Below, piece by piece: positions 8,015-16,445 of a stretch of DNA of 50,184 nt. The position numbers were made by a program, and so were the translations under genes. The stretch spans positions 32,720 to 82,903 of the forward strand of contig NZ_FORF01000018.1 in the NCBI RefSeq assembly GCF_900113935.1. The letters are read 5' to 3'. The notes below the pieces were generated by a model. That model did no database searches, was not told where the DNA came from, and saw only the letters and a list, made by a program, of their open reading frames with translations. Source of the stretch: Aquamicrobium aerolatum DSM 21857 (lineage in GTDB: Bacteria > Pseudomonadota > Alphaproteobacteria > Rhizobiales > Rhizobiaceae). Numbering within the stretch: the first letter of the stretch is position 1; every line of letters starts with the position of its first letter.

Positions 8015-8902
8015 CTATGCGAACGCTGCTTCCTTTTCCAGGGCAGGCCTCCAACATCCAATGCTTTCATCGGTGATGCGCTCGATACCGTCCTTGATCG
8101 CCTCGATTGCAAGTTCGTTTAATATCTCGAACACCCGAGCCGTGATGCCGTCACCGAGGCGAGAAAGATGGCGAAGGCTTTGGCTCGATAGACCCGATGG
8201 AAGTCTGAGCGGCAGGCTGCGCAGGATCGCGGTTACCAATTCCTGGAACTCCTCATCTGCCTTCCACCTGGGCAGTACGAACTGATCCAGCCGTCGGGCC
8301 AGTTGGGTGTCGCCGGCAATAGCGTCTCGCGCTTCCGACACGCCAAGGCAGACAAGCGAGGCTTTGATCTCGTTACTCAGATATCGCAGAAGCTGCAGGA
8401 TCACGCGCTGTTCCCTCGGAGTCCCAGCGAGAAGGTTATGAACCTCGTCAAACACCAGAACGCGCACATTGTTGCTTTTCAGCAGGAGGACGGTTCTGAT
8501 CTCAAGTTCCATGAGGGTCAGGCGTTCGTTGATGCTGGCTCCCATTGCCATCAGCAACTGCCCATATATCCGGCGCTCTGTTGGGCGCGACGTCAATGTA
8601 ATTGCCAGCACCGGCATGCTCTCCACGCCGGTGCTGTGGTTGATGGTGGGCGGATGATCGCGCTTGAACTTCTCCACGAGCATGGTCTTGCCCATGCCGC
8701 TATGACCATAAATAGCGAGGCCGGGTGGGCGTGTTGTTGGCGGATGATCGCATAACGCATCAAGATGCCGCAATACCCGACGAGCGCGATCAAAGCCGAC
8801 CCATCGATCGGACCGAATGGCACGAATCCTTGTATGGTTTGGTCCATTTGCCAGTGCGGCAGCGCCGGGTGCCAGGTGAGGGAGTTCAATCATTGGTCCC
8901 AA
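8015..8902 (-). CDS. tniB: TniB-like AAA+ ATPase of transposition
   Basis: ATP-binding target-selection partner of TniA (TnsC/MuB-type role), 295 aa. Walker A is in IYGHSGMGKTMLVEKF (about residue 67), Walker B in VRVLVFDEVHNLLAG. The sensor region LVCLGVSEARDAI and the LARRLDQFVLPRW stretch match the TniB/AAA_22 group. It would assemble on target DNA and recruit the transposase. The start codon lies inside the last codons of tniA (13-bp overlap), so they are one operon read leftward. No tniQ follows. Instead the sub-terminal repeats begin 9 bp past the stop. Confidence 0.88.
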   Translation of the reverse strand: MGPMIELPHLAPGAAALANGPNHTRIRAIRSDRWVGFDRARRVLRHLDALCDHPPTTRPPGLAIYGHSGMGKTMLVEKFKRDHPPTINHSTGVESMPVLAITLTSRPTERRIYGQLLMAMGASINERLTLMELEIRTVLLLKSNNVRVLVFDEVHNLLAGTPREQRVILQLLRYLSNEIKASLVCLGVSEARDAIAGDTQLARRLDQFVLPRWKADEEFQELVTAILRSLPLRLPSGLSSQSLRHLSRLGDGITARVFEILNELAIEAIKDGIERITDESIGCWRPALEKEAAFA

Positions 8903-10494
8903 TATTCCGTGTCGTCGTCAGAATGATTATGTTTTGTCAAATCGATAGATTGAACGGTACTGTGTCCTTCACGGCTCGGTTCAGTTGGTCTTCTTGTAAC
9001 ATTCCGGCGTGCTTTTGCGCTTGAGGATGCTGCGATATCCTCGATCTGTCTCTGTTGTGCGATAGCCGCAAATATAACGTCCTCATGCAATTCAAACCGT
9101 CCCTGGTCTCGAAGGGCCTTCTTGGCGTGCTTCCACTCCCACCAGGAAACAGGTGGGAATGCGAGATTGCGGTACCGTGCTTCAATAAATCGGCCATCTG
9201 ATTGGCGAACGAATATTCGGGACAGGTCTCGTGGGTCATATTTGATCTCGAGTTCGCCGCCACGACCGACATCGCGTGATAATGCATCAGACCAGTACCG
9301 GATCTTTTCCAGATGGATGCCGTCTTTCAGCAGGCGCCGCCGTTCGCCAGGCAGGAAGCTGGTCCAGAATGCCATTCGATCAGATGGCAGGTTGAAGTCG
9401 ACTTCACCTTGCCGTTCGCGCCAGACCGCCAGGGGAGGGCGCAACAGCGAGGTATGTATCCGCTGGTGATATTTGCCGACGATCTCCAGCGCGATCCATT
9501 TTTCCAACTCGCGCAATGTAAGATTCGCGCGACCCTCTGAATCGTAGCCGCCTCTAATCTTCACATTGCTGAAAGTTGTGCCGGGTAGCAGATGCACTGC
9601 CCCCATCATTGTGCCGATCAACCGTTCGATATGTCCGCCGAACCGGGGTGTGGCCGGCGGCCTGAACAGGAGTTTCATGCCGTACTCCCTGCAAGCATCG
9701 GCCAGCGCTCGTGACCTGAAATCTGCCCCGTTGTCGCAATGAAGAACCTCGGGCAATCCGGCGACAGGCCAGGGGATGTCAATTCCTCGCTCATCCAGCC
9801 AGGCAGTCTTGTCGTATACGGAATGCAGAAGGCATAGGCCGACTGACGTACTCGATGGGGCTTCCAATGATAAATGGAACCCCGCGACCATTCTCGTGCA
9901 AACGTCGATGGCGATCGTCAGAACTGGTCGACCGATGGGTTTACGAAACTGTTCGTCGACAACTATGACGTCGACGATGGTATGATCGATCTGCCAAAGG
10001 GCGTTCGGCTTTGCCACATTGAACTGACCAGGGCTTGGCGTCGAGGCGGCTTCAATCTCGCGTTCCCCCCGTTTGCGGGCCGCTGCCATAGGAATAAGTT
10101 CCGACACTCTACGCTGGACGGTGCTCCGGTGAGGAGGGGACAGACCTTCCGTTAGGCAGACTTGCCCAATACGCCGCAAGAGTGCAGCAAAGCTTGGTTT
10201 TTCTTTTTTAAGCCAGAAGCCATCCACTTGCTCGGCAATGACACGCTCGGTTCTCGGGTCCAGCCTGACAGCACCTGCTTGTGTGCCGCGTTTTCTGGGG
10301 CAGAGACTGGATGTGCGTTGCGTCTTTCTGAACCGTGCAGCGAGCCGAAACAGCGTTGATCGCGGGATGCCAAATTTTTCACGTGCTGCCGCGACGACCT
10401 CAGCAGTGACCTCACCGCCTGTACGGCGGAGAAGATATCGAAGGAATTCCTCCGGGCAATCATCGTGTTCAGGGTAATCTGGGGGTGAGATCAT
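8890..10494 (-). CDS. tniA: TniA-like Mu/TnsB-type DDE transposase
   Basis: Transposase of 534 aa that binds the clustered end repeats and carries out strand transfer. The N-terminal HTH segments include FGIPRSTLFRLAARF. The rve catalytic core has Asp in NALWQIDHTIVDVIV, Asp in LPEVLHCDNGADFRS and Glu in FGGHIERLIGTMMG. The Mu-transposase C-terminal beta-barrel (about 350-450) has LLKDGIHLEKIRYW and IFVRQSDGRFIEARY. The C-terminal tail is polar and is probably the TniB-contact region. The gene starts close to the right-end repeat cluster, so transposase binding there may repress its own promoter (inferred). Confidence 0.9.
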   Translation of the reverse strand: MISPPDYPEHDDCPEEFLRYLLRRTGGEVTAEVVAAAREKFGIPRSTLFRLAARFRKTQRTSSLCPRKRGTQAGAVRLDPRTERVIAEQVDGFWLKKEKPSFAALLRRIGQVCLTEGLSPPHRSTVQRRVSELIPMAAARKRGEREIEAASTPSPGQFNVAKPNALWQIDHTIVDVIVVDEQFRKPIGRPVLTIAIDVCTRMVAGFHLSLEAPSSTSVGLCLLHSVYDKTAWLDERGIDIPWPVAGLPEVLHCDNGADFRSRALADACREYGMKLLFRPPATPRFGGHIERLIGTMMGAVHLLPGTTFSNVKIRGGYDSEGRANLTLRELEKWIALEIVGKYHQRIHTSLLRPPLAVWRERQGEVDFNLPSDRMAFWTSFLPGERRRLLKDGIHLEKIRYWSDALSRDVGRGGELEIKYDPRDLSRIFVRQSDGRFIEARYRNLAFPPVSWWEWKHAKKALRDQGRFELHEDVIFAAIAQQRQIEDIAASSSAKARRNVTRRPTEPSREGHSTVQSIDLTKHNHSDDDTEYWDQ

Positions 10495-10527
10495 ACGCGA
10501 GACTACGGTCGATCGACCGGTCGATCA

Positions 10528-10601
10528 ATCTCATTTTGAGTGTAACGTATGCCCGCTGGAGTCTCATTTGAAGCGTAAGGTGTTACACTTCAATCTCACA
10601 C
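10528..10601. repeat. Sub-terminal transposase-binding repeats, right end
   Basis: Three related units are visible: TCTCATTTTGAGTGTAAC (about 10529-10546), GAGTCTCATTTGAAGCGTAA (10559-10578) and the oppositely oriented GTTACACTTCAATCTCACAC (10582-10601). They match the left-end units and precede the terminal repeat at 10627. Confidence 0.7.
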
Positions 10602-10626
10602 AAGCAATTGAAATCACTCACTGCGT

Positions 10627-10654
10627 GAGTCCCAGTTTCAAACATAAATCGACA
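10627..10654 (-). repeat. Right terminal inverted repeat of the tni element
   Basis: 28-bp end beginning GAGTCCCAG and closing TAAATCGACA, the mirror of 7908-7935 (23/28). The 10655-10769 stretch beyond it holds no recognisable gene. Confidence 0.8.
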
Positions 10655-10769
10655 TCAGGCCACAAGAGAACTGGCTCCTGCTCAAATTCTTTTGTAAAAT
10701 AAACCTGTTTCGCCATAAGATTTCCTTTCATATCAAGAAAAACTCTCCGCTATTGCGAAGCAAGTCCGC

Positions 10770-11543
10770 TCAGCTCCTAGTGTGAAAATGGCTCAGGAAT
10801 GAACGGGTGGCTTCCTCAGCTGGCTGATCGATAACCTGCAAGGCCGGCCCCTGTTCGACGATGACACCATCGCGCATGAATATTACCTTGCTTGCGACTT
10901 CGCGCGCAAATGCTATTTCATGAGTAACAATGATCATTGTCATGCCTTCGCGTGCAAGATCTCGCATGACCTGCAGCACTTCCGCAACGAGCTCTGGATC
11001 CAACGCAGACGTTGCTTCATCGAACAACATTACTGAAGGCTCCATTGCCAGAGCACGAGCGATTGCCACGCGCTGCTTCTGGCCACCGGAAAGAAAATCA
11101 GGATATTCCTGCGCCTTTTCTGCAAGGCCGACTTTCGCAAGCAGCTGATTGGCCAGCTCCTGTGCCTTTGTCTTGGACATTCCCTTGACCGTCAGTGGCC
11201 CCTCCATGACGTTTTGCAGAACCGTCATGTGAGGAAAAAGATTGAAGTGCTGAAACACCATGCCAGTGCGCGAACGGAAGCTAGCCTGAACCTTGGCACC
11301 AGGCAAACGTGACCCTTTTCCGAAAACGAAAGAATCTTCTCCGATGCGCAATTCGCCATTATCAGGAATCGTCAGAAGATTCAGACATCTGAGCAATGTC
11401 GATTTCCCTGACCCTGAGGGGCCAATCAGAGCAACGACTTCACCCGCCATTACATCAAGATCGATATGCCTCAGGACGATCAGGTCGCCGAATTGCTTGC
11501 GGATTCCGCGGACGTTGATCTTGGGCTGAACAGGCTGGTTCAT
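10770..11543 (-). CDS. Polar amino acid ABC transporter ATP-binding protein (GlnQ/HisP type)
   Basis: Cytoplasmic ATPase of about 257 aa. Walker A is ALIGPSGSGKSTLLRC. The Q-loop region is GMVFQHFNLFPHMTV, typical of amino-acid importers. The signature is LSGGQKQRVAIARAL, Walker B VMLFDEATSALDPE and the switch His is in IIVTHEIAFAREV. The start at 11543 is chosen over upstream codons because GAGGA sits 7-8 bases before it, overlapping the permease stop. It is the last gene of the 15550-10770 operon and powers the importer formed with the permease and binding protein upstream. Confidence 0.92.
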   Translation of the reverse strand: MNQPVQPKINVRGIRKQFGDLIVLRHIDLDVMAGEVVALIGPSGSGKSTLLRCLNLLTIPDNGELRIGEDSFVFGKGSRLPGAKVQASFRSRTGMVFQHFNLFPHMTVLQNVMEGPLTVKGMSKTKAQELANQLLAKVGLAEKAQEYPDFLSGGQKQRVAIARALAMEPSVMLFDEATSALDPELVAEVLQVMRDLAREGMTMIIVTHEIAFAREVASKVIFMRDGVIVEQGPALQVIDQPAEEATRSFLSHFHTRS

Positions 11544-11550
11544 GATGTCC

Positions 11551-12213
11551 TCAATTGCTCTTGTTGAGCTTATGTTCGGCACGCTTTGCAAAAGCGGTCA
11601 TGGGCACAAGGATCAAGAGATAGATGATGGCAACGATCGTATAGACTTCAAGTGGACGATATGTGTCGGTTGCAGCCACCTGCCCCTGATAAAGAAGATC
11701 CGGAACAGCCAGAACAGAAACTAGAGACGTATTCTTGAACTGGATGATCGACTGGTTCATCAAGGGCGGACTCATCCGCTTGATTGCCTGCGGTAATACG
11801 ATACGACGCATCACATGCAGCGGTCGCATCCCAAGCGCCAAACCGGCTTCGGTCTGGCCACGATCAAGCGAGATAATGCCGCCACGGATGATTTCAGCAT
11901 AAAATGATCCGCCATAAAGTGAAAGCGTGACGACGGCAGCCGTGTAGGCAGTCATCTCGATGCCGAGGAGGATCGGCAGCGCGTAGTAGAACCACAACAG
12001 CAGCACAAGAAGTGGTGTACAGCGGAACAGTTCGATAAATGCCCAGGAGCCGAGCCGGAATGTACGAAAATTCGACAATTGTGCCAGCGCGGCAATAAGG
12101 CCGACCAGCAATCCCAGAACAATCACCGAAAGCGTCAGCAGCACGGTTATTTTCGTGCCGTCAAGCAAAATCCAGCGGTAGTTCCAGAGAATTCCGAACT
12201 CCCATTTATACAT
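11551..12213 (-). CDS. Polar amino acid ABC transporter permease (HisM/GlnP type)
   Basis: Inner-membrane permease of about 220 aa with several hydrophobic helices (first at TVLLTLSVIVLGLLVGLIAA). FIELFRCTPLLVLLLWFYY is a family signature, and the EAA loop lies in EAGLALGMRPLHVMRRIVLP. The start MYKWEFG at 12213 is preferred over upstream codons by comparison with family length. Only one permease is present, so the membrane part is likely a homodimer unless a second subunit lies elsewhere. Confidence 0.9.
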   Translation of the reverse strand: MYKWEFGILWNYRWILLDGTKITVLLTLSVIVLGLLVGLIAALAQLSNFRTFRLGSWAFIELFRCTPLLVLLLWFYYALPILLGIEMTAYTAAVVTLSLYGGSFYAEIIRGGIISLDRGQTEAGLALGMRPLHVMRRIVLPQAIKRMSPPLMNQSIIQFKNTSLVSVLAVPDLLYQGQVAATDTYRPLEVYTIVAIIYLLILVPMTAFAKRAEHKLNKSN

Positions 12214-12294
12214 TTTCCATGTTCCCTTATTGTGCAGACTGCCTAGTTGGGCAGAAAGGAGGATAGGCGCAAAACCTATCCTCCATCCATGCAA

Positions 12295-13140
12295 TCAGAG
12301 GCTGATGCCTTCCGGAATGTCAGCGGTTGTCAGGTCTACCGCCTCAAGGCTTTCAATTACCAACGAGCGGATCAGGCCCATATTGCGAGAATAGCTGATC
12401 CAGGCATTGGCATAGTCACGGAACGTCTTGTCCTGCTCGCGACGCACGCACGCATTGGACGTTGCACCAAATTGCGGCTGAGGAACCACAACATGCCCCA
12501 TCTGCTCATCCCGCTTGACAGCCCGCAGAGCACCCATCCAGAACAGGCACTGAACGTCTGCGCGGCCACTGCGCAGCGTCATGGAAGCTTCATCGAGTGA
12601 ACGCAGCCGTGAAATCGTGGCATTCGGGCACAGGCGGCTGACAATATGGTCATGGGCGGTGCCGACATCGACAGCGATGCGACAATCGGGATTGTTCATG
12701 TCTTCCCAGGTGACCGGTTCAAAACCATGGCGGGCGATGACGACCAGCGCTGAATCGTAGACAGTATCCGTGAAATCGACGGCAAGCGCACGTGTCGGGG
12801 TCAGGTTCATGCCGAACATGATGTCGATCTTGTTGGCCTGCAGATCCATGATCGCATTGCCCCACTGGGTTTCGACAACCTCAAGCTCGACATCCATATC
12901 TTCAGCCATTGTCTTGGCGATATGATAAAAGTGGCCATTCCACTCACCGGTGGCGACGTCCTTCATTGTCCATGGAGCGCCGGTGGTGACGCCACCCGTG
13001 CGCAGCTTCTTGGTCCGCATGATGCGTTCCCAGGTCGTCTCATGGGCTGTCTGGGCAGAAGCGCTGGTGGATAGAGCCCCAACGGCTGCAGCAGTGGCTC
13101 CCAGTCCTACCAGTCCGGCAAGATCACGACGTTTAATCAT
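12295..13140 (-). CDS. Amino-acid-type ABC transporter substrate-binding protein (SBP3)
   Basis: Periplasmic binding protein of about 281 aa. The N-terminus MIKRRDLAGLVGLGATAAAV ending at ASAQ is an export signal with a twin-Arg motif (RRDLAG), so Tat export is possible. The SBP_bac_3 fold shows MDLQANKIDIMFGMNLTPTR followed by FTDTVY, and DCRIAVDVGTAHD. Starts at 13146 and 13140 are both possible; AGGGAG gives better spacing to 13140. It would deliver the pathway substrate, perhaps a hydroxy or amino acid handled by the neighbouring oxidase and lyase. Confidence 0.88.
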   Translation of the reverse strand: MIKRRDLAGLVGLGATAAAVGALSTSASAQTAHETTWERIMRTKKLRTGGVTTGAPWTMKDVATGEWNGHFYHIAKTMAEDMDVELEVVETQWGNAIMDLQANKIDIMFGMNLTPTRALAVDFTDTVYDSALVVIARHGFEPVTWEDMNNPDCRIAVDVGTAHDHIVSRLCPNATISRLRSLDEASMTLRSGRADVQCLFWMGALRAVKRDEQMGHVVVPQPQFGATSNACVRREQDKTFRDYANAWISYSRNMGLIRSLVIESLEAVDLTTADIPEGISL

Positions 13141-13202
13141 CTGCATACTCCCTAAAAGTTGGCCTTTCCTCCAGGCCAGGATTTCCGCGAAACTGCGGGG
13201 GT

Positions 13203-14657
13203 TCATGCGCCCTTGTGATCGGACATGCATGGGTTCAGCAAGACACCGGGATTCAAACGATTATCCGGGTCCAGCAAGGACTTGATCTGTCTCATCACCT
13301 GAATTCGCGCCGGGTCTGCCAGACGCTCAAGTTCGGAAGTGAGCTTTCGCCCAATTCCATGCTCTGCGCTTATGGTTCCATCCAGACGGACTGCTACATC
13401 ATGAATGGCCTTCTCGACCTCAAGCGCAAAAACCTCATCATCGGCCGGAACGTCCTGGCGCTGAAACATCAGCGTGTAGTGCACATTGCCATCGCCCAGA
13501 TGGCAAACAACCATGGATTTTGCTGATGGAAAGCGTGCAGCGCTTACTTCATCGGCGGCCTGGATAAAATCAGGCACGCGCGAAACACGTACGCAAACAT
13601 CGTGAACGATACCGATGCCTTCTTTCTTGTTGGCTTCGGAAACTGAATGGCGGAAATGCCAGATTTCCTCAGCTTGCGCCTGTGAACTGGCAATGACAGC
13701 ATCCAGGATCAGTCCCGTCTCATAGCCTTTTTGAAGGACATCCTCCATGATGGCATCAAGATCCGTCGCAGCGTCGGCAGACCCAAGCTCGACCATAAGG
13801 GACCAGGCTGGCAATTCGGCAAAAGGCAGCCGCACACGTTCTATGTGGCGCAGAACAAGCTCATACTGGCTTCGCGAAACCAGTTCACACGCCTCAAGAA
13901 GATTTGGCGCTCTGTCTCTGAACAGAGCCAGAAGGCTGGTTGCATCGGAAGGGCTGTTCAGTCCGATCCACGCATGTGCACTTGTTGCAATCCGGGGATG
14001 CAGCTTCAGAACCGCCGCCGTGATGATGCCAAGCGTGCCCTCCGCTCCGATGAAGAGCTGGTCGAGCATGTATCCGGTATTGTTCTTTTTGAGGCCTTCG
14101 AGATTTCGTAAAATAGTCCCGTCCGCCAGCACGAGCTCAAGGCCGGCGACAAGGTCGCGCATAGGCCCGTAGCGTATCACATTGGTGCCGCCAGCATTGG
14201 TCGAAATGAGGCCACCGATCTGGGCAGATCCTTCGCTGCCAAGATGCATTGGAAGCGATCTTCCTTCTGCTGCGACAGCATTATGCAAATCGCCCAGAAC
14301 AACTCCTGCATCGACTGTAACGAGATTTGCAATCCGGTCGATCTCACGGATCGTGTTCATCCGGCGCAGTGACAGCATTATTCCCGGATGGACAGTATCC
14401 TGCGCCTGCGGAACAGCGCCAAAGCACAGGCCGGTATTGCCCCCGACAGGGAAAACCGGCTCGCTATAACGGGCGGCAATACGCATAATTGCAGACACTT
14501 CTTCGGTGTTCTTCGGGAACACGACACAATGCGCCCGTCCTTGGCGCCGCCCCCGCCAGTCCATGACGAAGGGGGCCATTTCTTCGGGAGAGCTTATGAG
14601 GCTGCTTGTACCCACGACGGCCAGAATCGCCTCAATCATGGCGGCCTTTTTGCTCAT
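13203..14657 (-). CDS. FAD-binding 2-hydroxyacid oxidase (GlcD/D-lactate dehydrogenase type)
   Basis: Second VAO-family enzyme of the window, 484 aa. It has the FAD_binding_4 motifs FPVGGNTGLCFGAVPQ and IGGLISTNAGGTNVIRYGP, the cap-domain metal site VVCHLGDGNVHYTLMF, AEHGIGRKLTSELE, and the closing LLDPDNRLNPGVLL. It is the same family as 3271-4722 but clearly diverged. It overlaps the DapA-like gene by 4 bp (ATGA). The next gene in the operon is the transporter binding protein, so the enzyme likely acts on an imported D-2-hydroxyacid or a product of the DapA-like enzyme. Confidence 0.88.
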   Translation of the reverse strand: MSKKAAMIEAILAVVGTSSLISSPEEMAPFVMDWRGRRQGRAHCVVFPKNTEEVSAIMRIAARYSEPVFPVGGNTGLCFGAVPQAQDTVHPGIMLSLRRMNTIREIDRIANLVTVDAGVVLGDLHNAVAAEGRSLPMHLGSEGSAQIGGLISTNAGGTNVIRYGPMRDLVAGLELVLADGTILRNLEGLKKNNTGYMLDQLFIGAEGTLGIITAAVLKLHPRIATSAHAWIGLNSPSDATSLLALFRDRAPNLLEACELVSRSQYELVLRHIERVRLPFAELPAWSLMVELGSADAATDLDAIMEDVLQKGYETGLILDAVIASSQAQAEEIWHFRHSVSEANKKEGIGIVHDVCVRVSRVPDFIQAADEVSAARFPSAKSMVVCHLGDGNVHYTLMFQRQDVPADDEVFALEVEKAIHDVAVRLDGTISAEHGIGRKLTSELERLADPARIQVMRQIKSLLDPDNRLNPGVLLNPCMSDHKGA

Positions 14658-15550
14658 GCCAATTGCTGTTTAGCAGTTTCAGCAACGCTGGCGATCAACT
14701 TCAGAGTATCTGCTTTGGGCGGCAAAAGAGGCTTGCGGACACCACCTACCGAACGGCCGACCATAGCCATATAAGCCTTCAGGGGGCCGGGGTTGGTTTC
14801 CGTGAAGATGGCAGCGATGACGGGATCAATACGCCCCTGGATAGCCAGCGCCTCTTTCAGCCTACCTGTGGCAGCAATTTCCATGATTTCCAACCAGATG
14901 CGGGGATGAATTGTGGCTGATGCAAGGACGCCACCTTTAGCCCCTAGTGCCATGTGGGTTGCAAAAAGCGGCTCTTCTCCGCTTAAGATGGCCATCTTGT
15001 CGCCAGCCAGCTTTATGGTTTGAATGAATTCCGGCATGTCATAATGCGAGAATTTCATTCCGATCGCAGTTCCATCTTCAGCCAGGGCCTGAATGCTTTC
15101 CGGATCGAGAGTGACGCCTGTGCGGCGTGGAATCTGGTAAAGCATGATCGGAAGATCGACATCATTACGATAGGCACGGAAATATTCGACCATACCTTCC
15201 TGCGTTCCTGGCGCGTAATAGGGTGTGACAACCATTAACGCAGACGCTCCGGCTGACAGAAAATCCCTGCCCGCCTCAACCGCATCCATATAACCAGTAG
15301 ACAACACACCAGGAATTACCGGTTTGCCTTCAGCAGCTTCAACGCATGTCTCCACGACGCTGCGGCGCTCTGCCTGAGAAAGCGCAGGATATTCCCCGGT
15401 CCCACCGATAGGAACGATCCCGGACGCGCCGCTTGAAATCTGGAAGCGGACCAGATCAGCCAGCGCGGCATGATCAACCCCGCCATTCACGTCGAAAGGC
15501 GTGACGATCGCGGTATAGAGACCGCGGATGTCGGTATGGGCTAGCGGCAT
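14654..15550 (-). CDS. DapA-like (DHDPS/NAL family) class I aldolase or dehydratase
   Basis: Schiff-base TIM-barrel enzyme of about 298 aa. The pyruvate-binding loop is PIGGTGEYPALSQAER (GTTGE-type), the catalytic Tyr region YQIPRRTGVTLD, and the Schiff-base Lys is in GTAIGMKFSHYDM. The family includes dihydrodipicolinate synthase, N-acetylneuraminate lyase and deaminating enzymes of amino acid catabolism. With a GlcD oxidase and an amino acid importer in the same operon, a catabolic lyase or deaminase role is likelier than lysine synthesis. The start at 15550 (AGGA 11 bp upstream) is chosen over a 15-residue extension. It is the first gene of the leftward operon. Confidence 0.87.
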   Translation of the reverse strand: MPLAHTDIRGLYTAIVTPFDVNGGVDHAALADLVRFQISSGASGIVPIGGTGEYPALSQAERRSVVETCVEAAEGKPVIPGVLSTGYMDAVEAGRDFLSAGASALMVVTPYYAPGTQEGMVEYFRAYRNDVDLPIMLYQIPRRTGVTLDPESIQALAEDGTAIGMKFSHYDMPEFIQTIKLAGDKMAILSGEEPLFATHMALGAKGGVLASATIHPRIWLEIMEIAATGRLKEALAIQGRIDPVIAAIFTETNPGPLKAYMAMVGRSVGGVRKPLLPPKADTLKLIASVAETAKQQLA

Positions 15551-15628
15551 GTCAGCAAAATTCCTGATTCGTAAGGTTGTGACTGCCGCTACCATACGCG
15601 GCAGATGTGGGAGATAATATTTGTTGTG

Positions 15629-15657
15629 ATTGAATTGTGAAAAACGGAGTTTGTCAA
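15629..15657 (-). promoter_or_regulatory. Promoter of the DapA-like operon
   Basis: On the minus strand TTGACA (15652-15657) is followed after exactly 17 bp by TTCAAT (15629-15634). This sits 80-100 bp ahead of the operon start, in the gap shared with the divergent XRE-cupin regulator, so one regulator could control both directions. Confidence 0.5.
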
Positions 15658-15763
15658 TCAGATAATGCTAAATTTGTCGGATATGATAAATAATAAGCTT
15701 CTCGATGAGAATCTGAGAATCAGCTAGAGATGATTGCTAAAATTCGAGGCAACCAAACTGAAC

Positions 15764-16435
15764 ATGGAAAAGAGTAAGCATCAGGATGAGGCCGCAGAGT
15801 TGCAGCCAACATCCATGATTCAAGGCGTCCTGACACAGAGCGAGCTTGGCGAAGTGGAGCGTAGCGGCAGCTTCGACGCCATCGCTATGGGTGAGCAGCT
15901 ACATGCGTTGCGCAAATCGCGTAAGCTTACCCTTCAGGATATGGCCAGGCAGACTGGCGTATCAGCTTCGGCAGTTTCCAAGATAGAACGCGGCGAATTT
16001 TCCCCTACTCTTGGCACCATGCAACGTATCGCTGAGGGGCTGAAGATTGATATCGTCAGCCTGTTGAGTGGTACAAGCAACGAAGTTCAGCCTTATGGGC
16101 GCCGTAGTGTTAACTCAGCTGACAGCGGACGTCAGCATTTGACATCAACCTGTGTAAACCGTCTGCTTTCACCTGATCTGCGTGAAAAGCGGATGCTGCC
16201 GGTACGAACAACTGTCACTGCTCGCCATGTCGATGATTATATCGACTGGGCACGCTCCGACAGCGAGATTTTTCTTTTTGTTTTGAGCGGTATTTTGGTG
16301 CTTCACAGTCGTGCTTATGAACCCTTGCGGCTCAAAATGGGGGAATCTGTCTATTATGATGCCAATATCCAGCATGCATGGACATCCGAAGGCGATACAG
16401 ATGCTGAGGTTTTGTGGCTTATTTCTACCCGTTGA
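15764..16435 (+). CDS. XRE-family regulator with C-terminal cupin domain
   Basis: Transcription factor of about 223 aa. The lambda-Cro-type HTH (about residues 42-96) is LHALRKSRKLTLQDMARQTG followed by VSASAVSKIERGEFSPTLGT. The C-terminal cupin_2 half includes FLFVLSGILVLHSR and LKMGESVYYDANIQHAW, a small-ligand sensor. A TTG start ten codons upstream is possible. It lies between the divergent transport/oxidase operon and the L-hydroxyacid oxidase, 10 bp ahead of the latter, and is the obvious local controller of both. Confidence 0.88.
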   Translation: MEKSKHQDEAAELQPTSMIQGVLTQSELGEVERSGSFDAIAMGEQLHALRKSRKLTLQDMARQTGVSASAVSKIERGEFSPTLGTMQRIAEGLKIDIVSLLSGTSNEVQPYGRRSVNSADSGRQHLTSTCVNRLLSPDLREKRMLPVRTTVTARHVDDYIDWARSDSEIFLFVLSGILVLHSRAYEPLRLKMGESVYYDANIQHAWTSEGDTDAEVLWLISTR

Positions 16436-16445
16436 GGTCTGATAT

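Larger units (their letters stand above)
7908..10654 (-). mobile_element. Compact Tn552/Tn5053-like transposon with only tniA and tniB
   Basis: The ends are a 28-bp terminal inverted repeat. The left starts TGTCGATTTACAC (7908) and the right ends TAAATCGACA (10654), with 23 of 28 positions matching. Extra copies of a TTACACTyCAATyTGAGACTC-like unit lie inside each end, as expected for TniA-type transposase binding sites. The element is 2,747 bp and holds only the transposase and ATPase genes, with no tniQ, resolvase or cargo. The five bases on either side (GGTGC and TCAGG) do not match, so no target duplication remains. Confidence 0.8.

Noticed and set aside
8303..8755. 150-aa plus-strand frame opposite tniB
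   Set aside because: Shadow of the ATPase gene, whose Walker motifs establish the coding strand.
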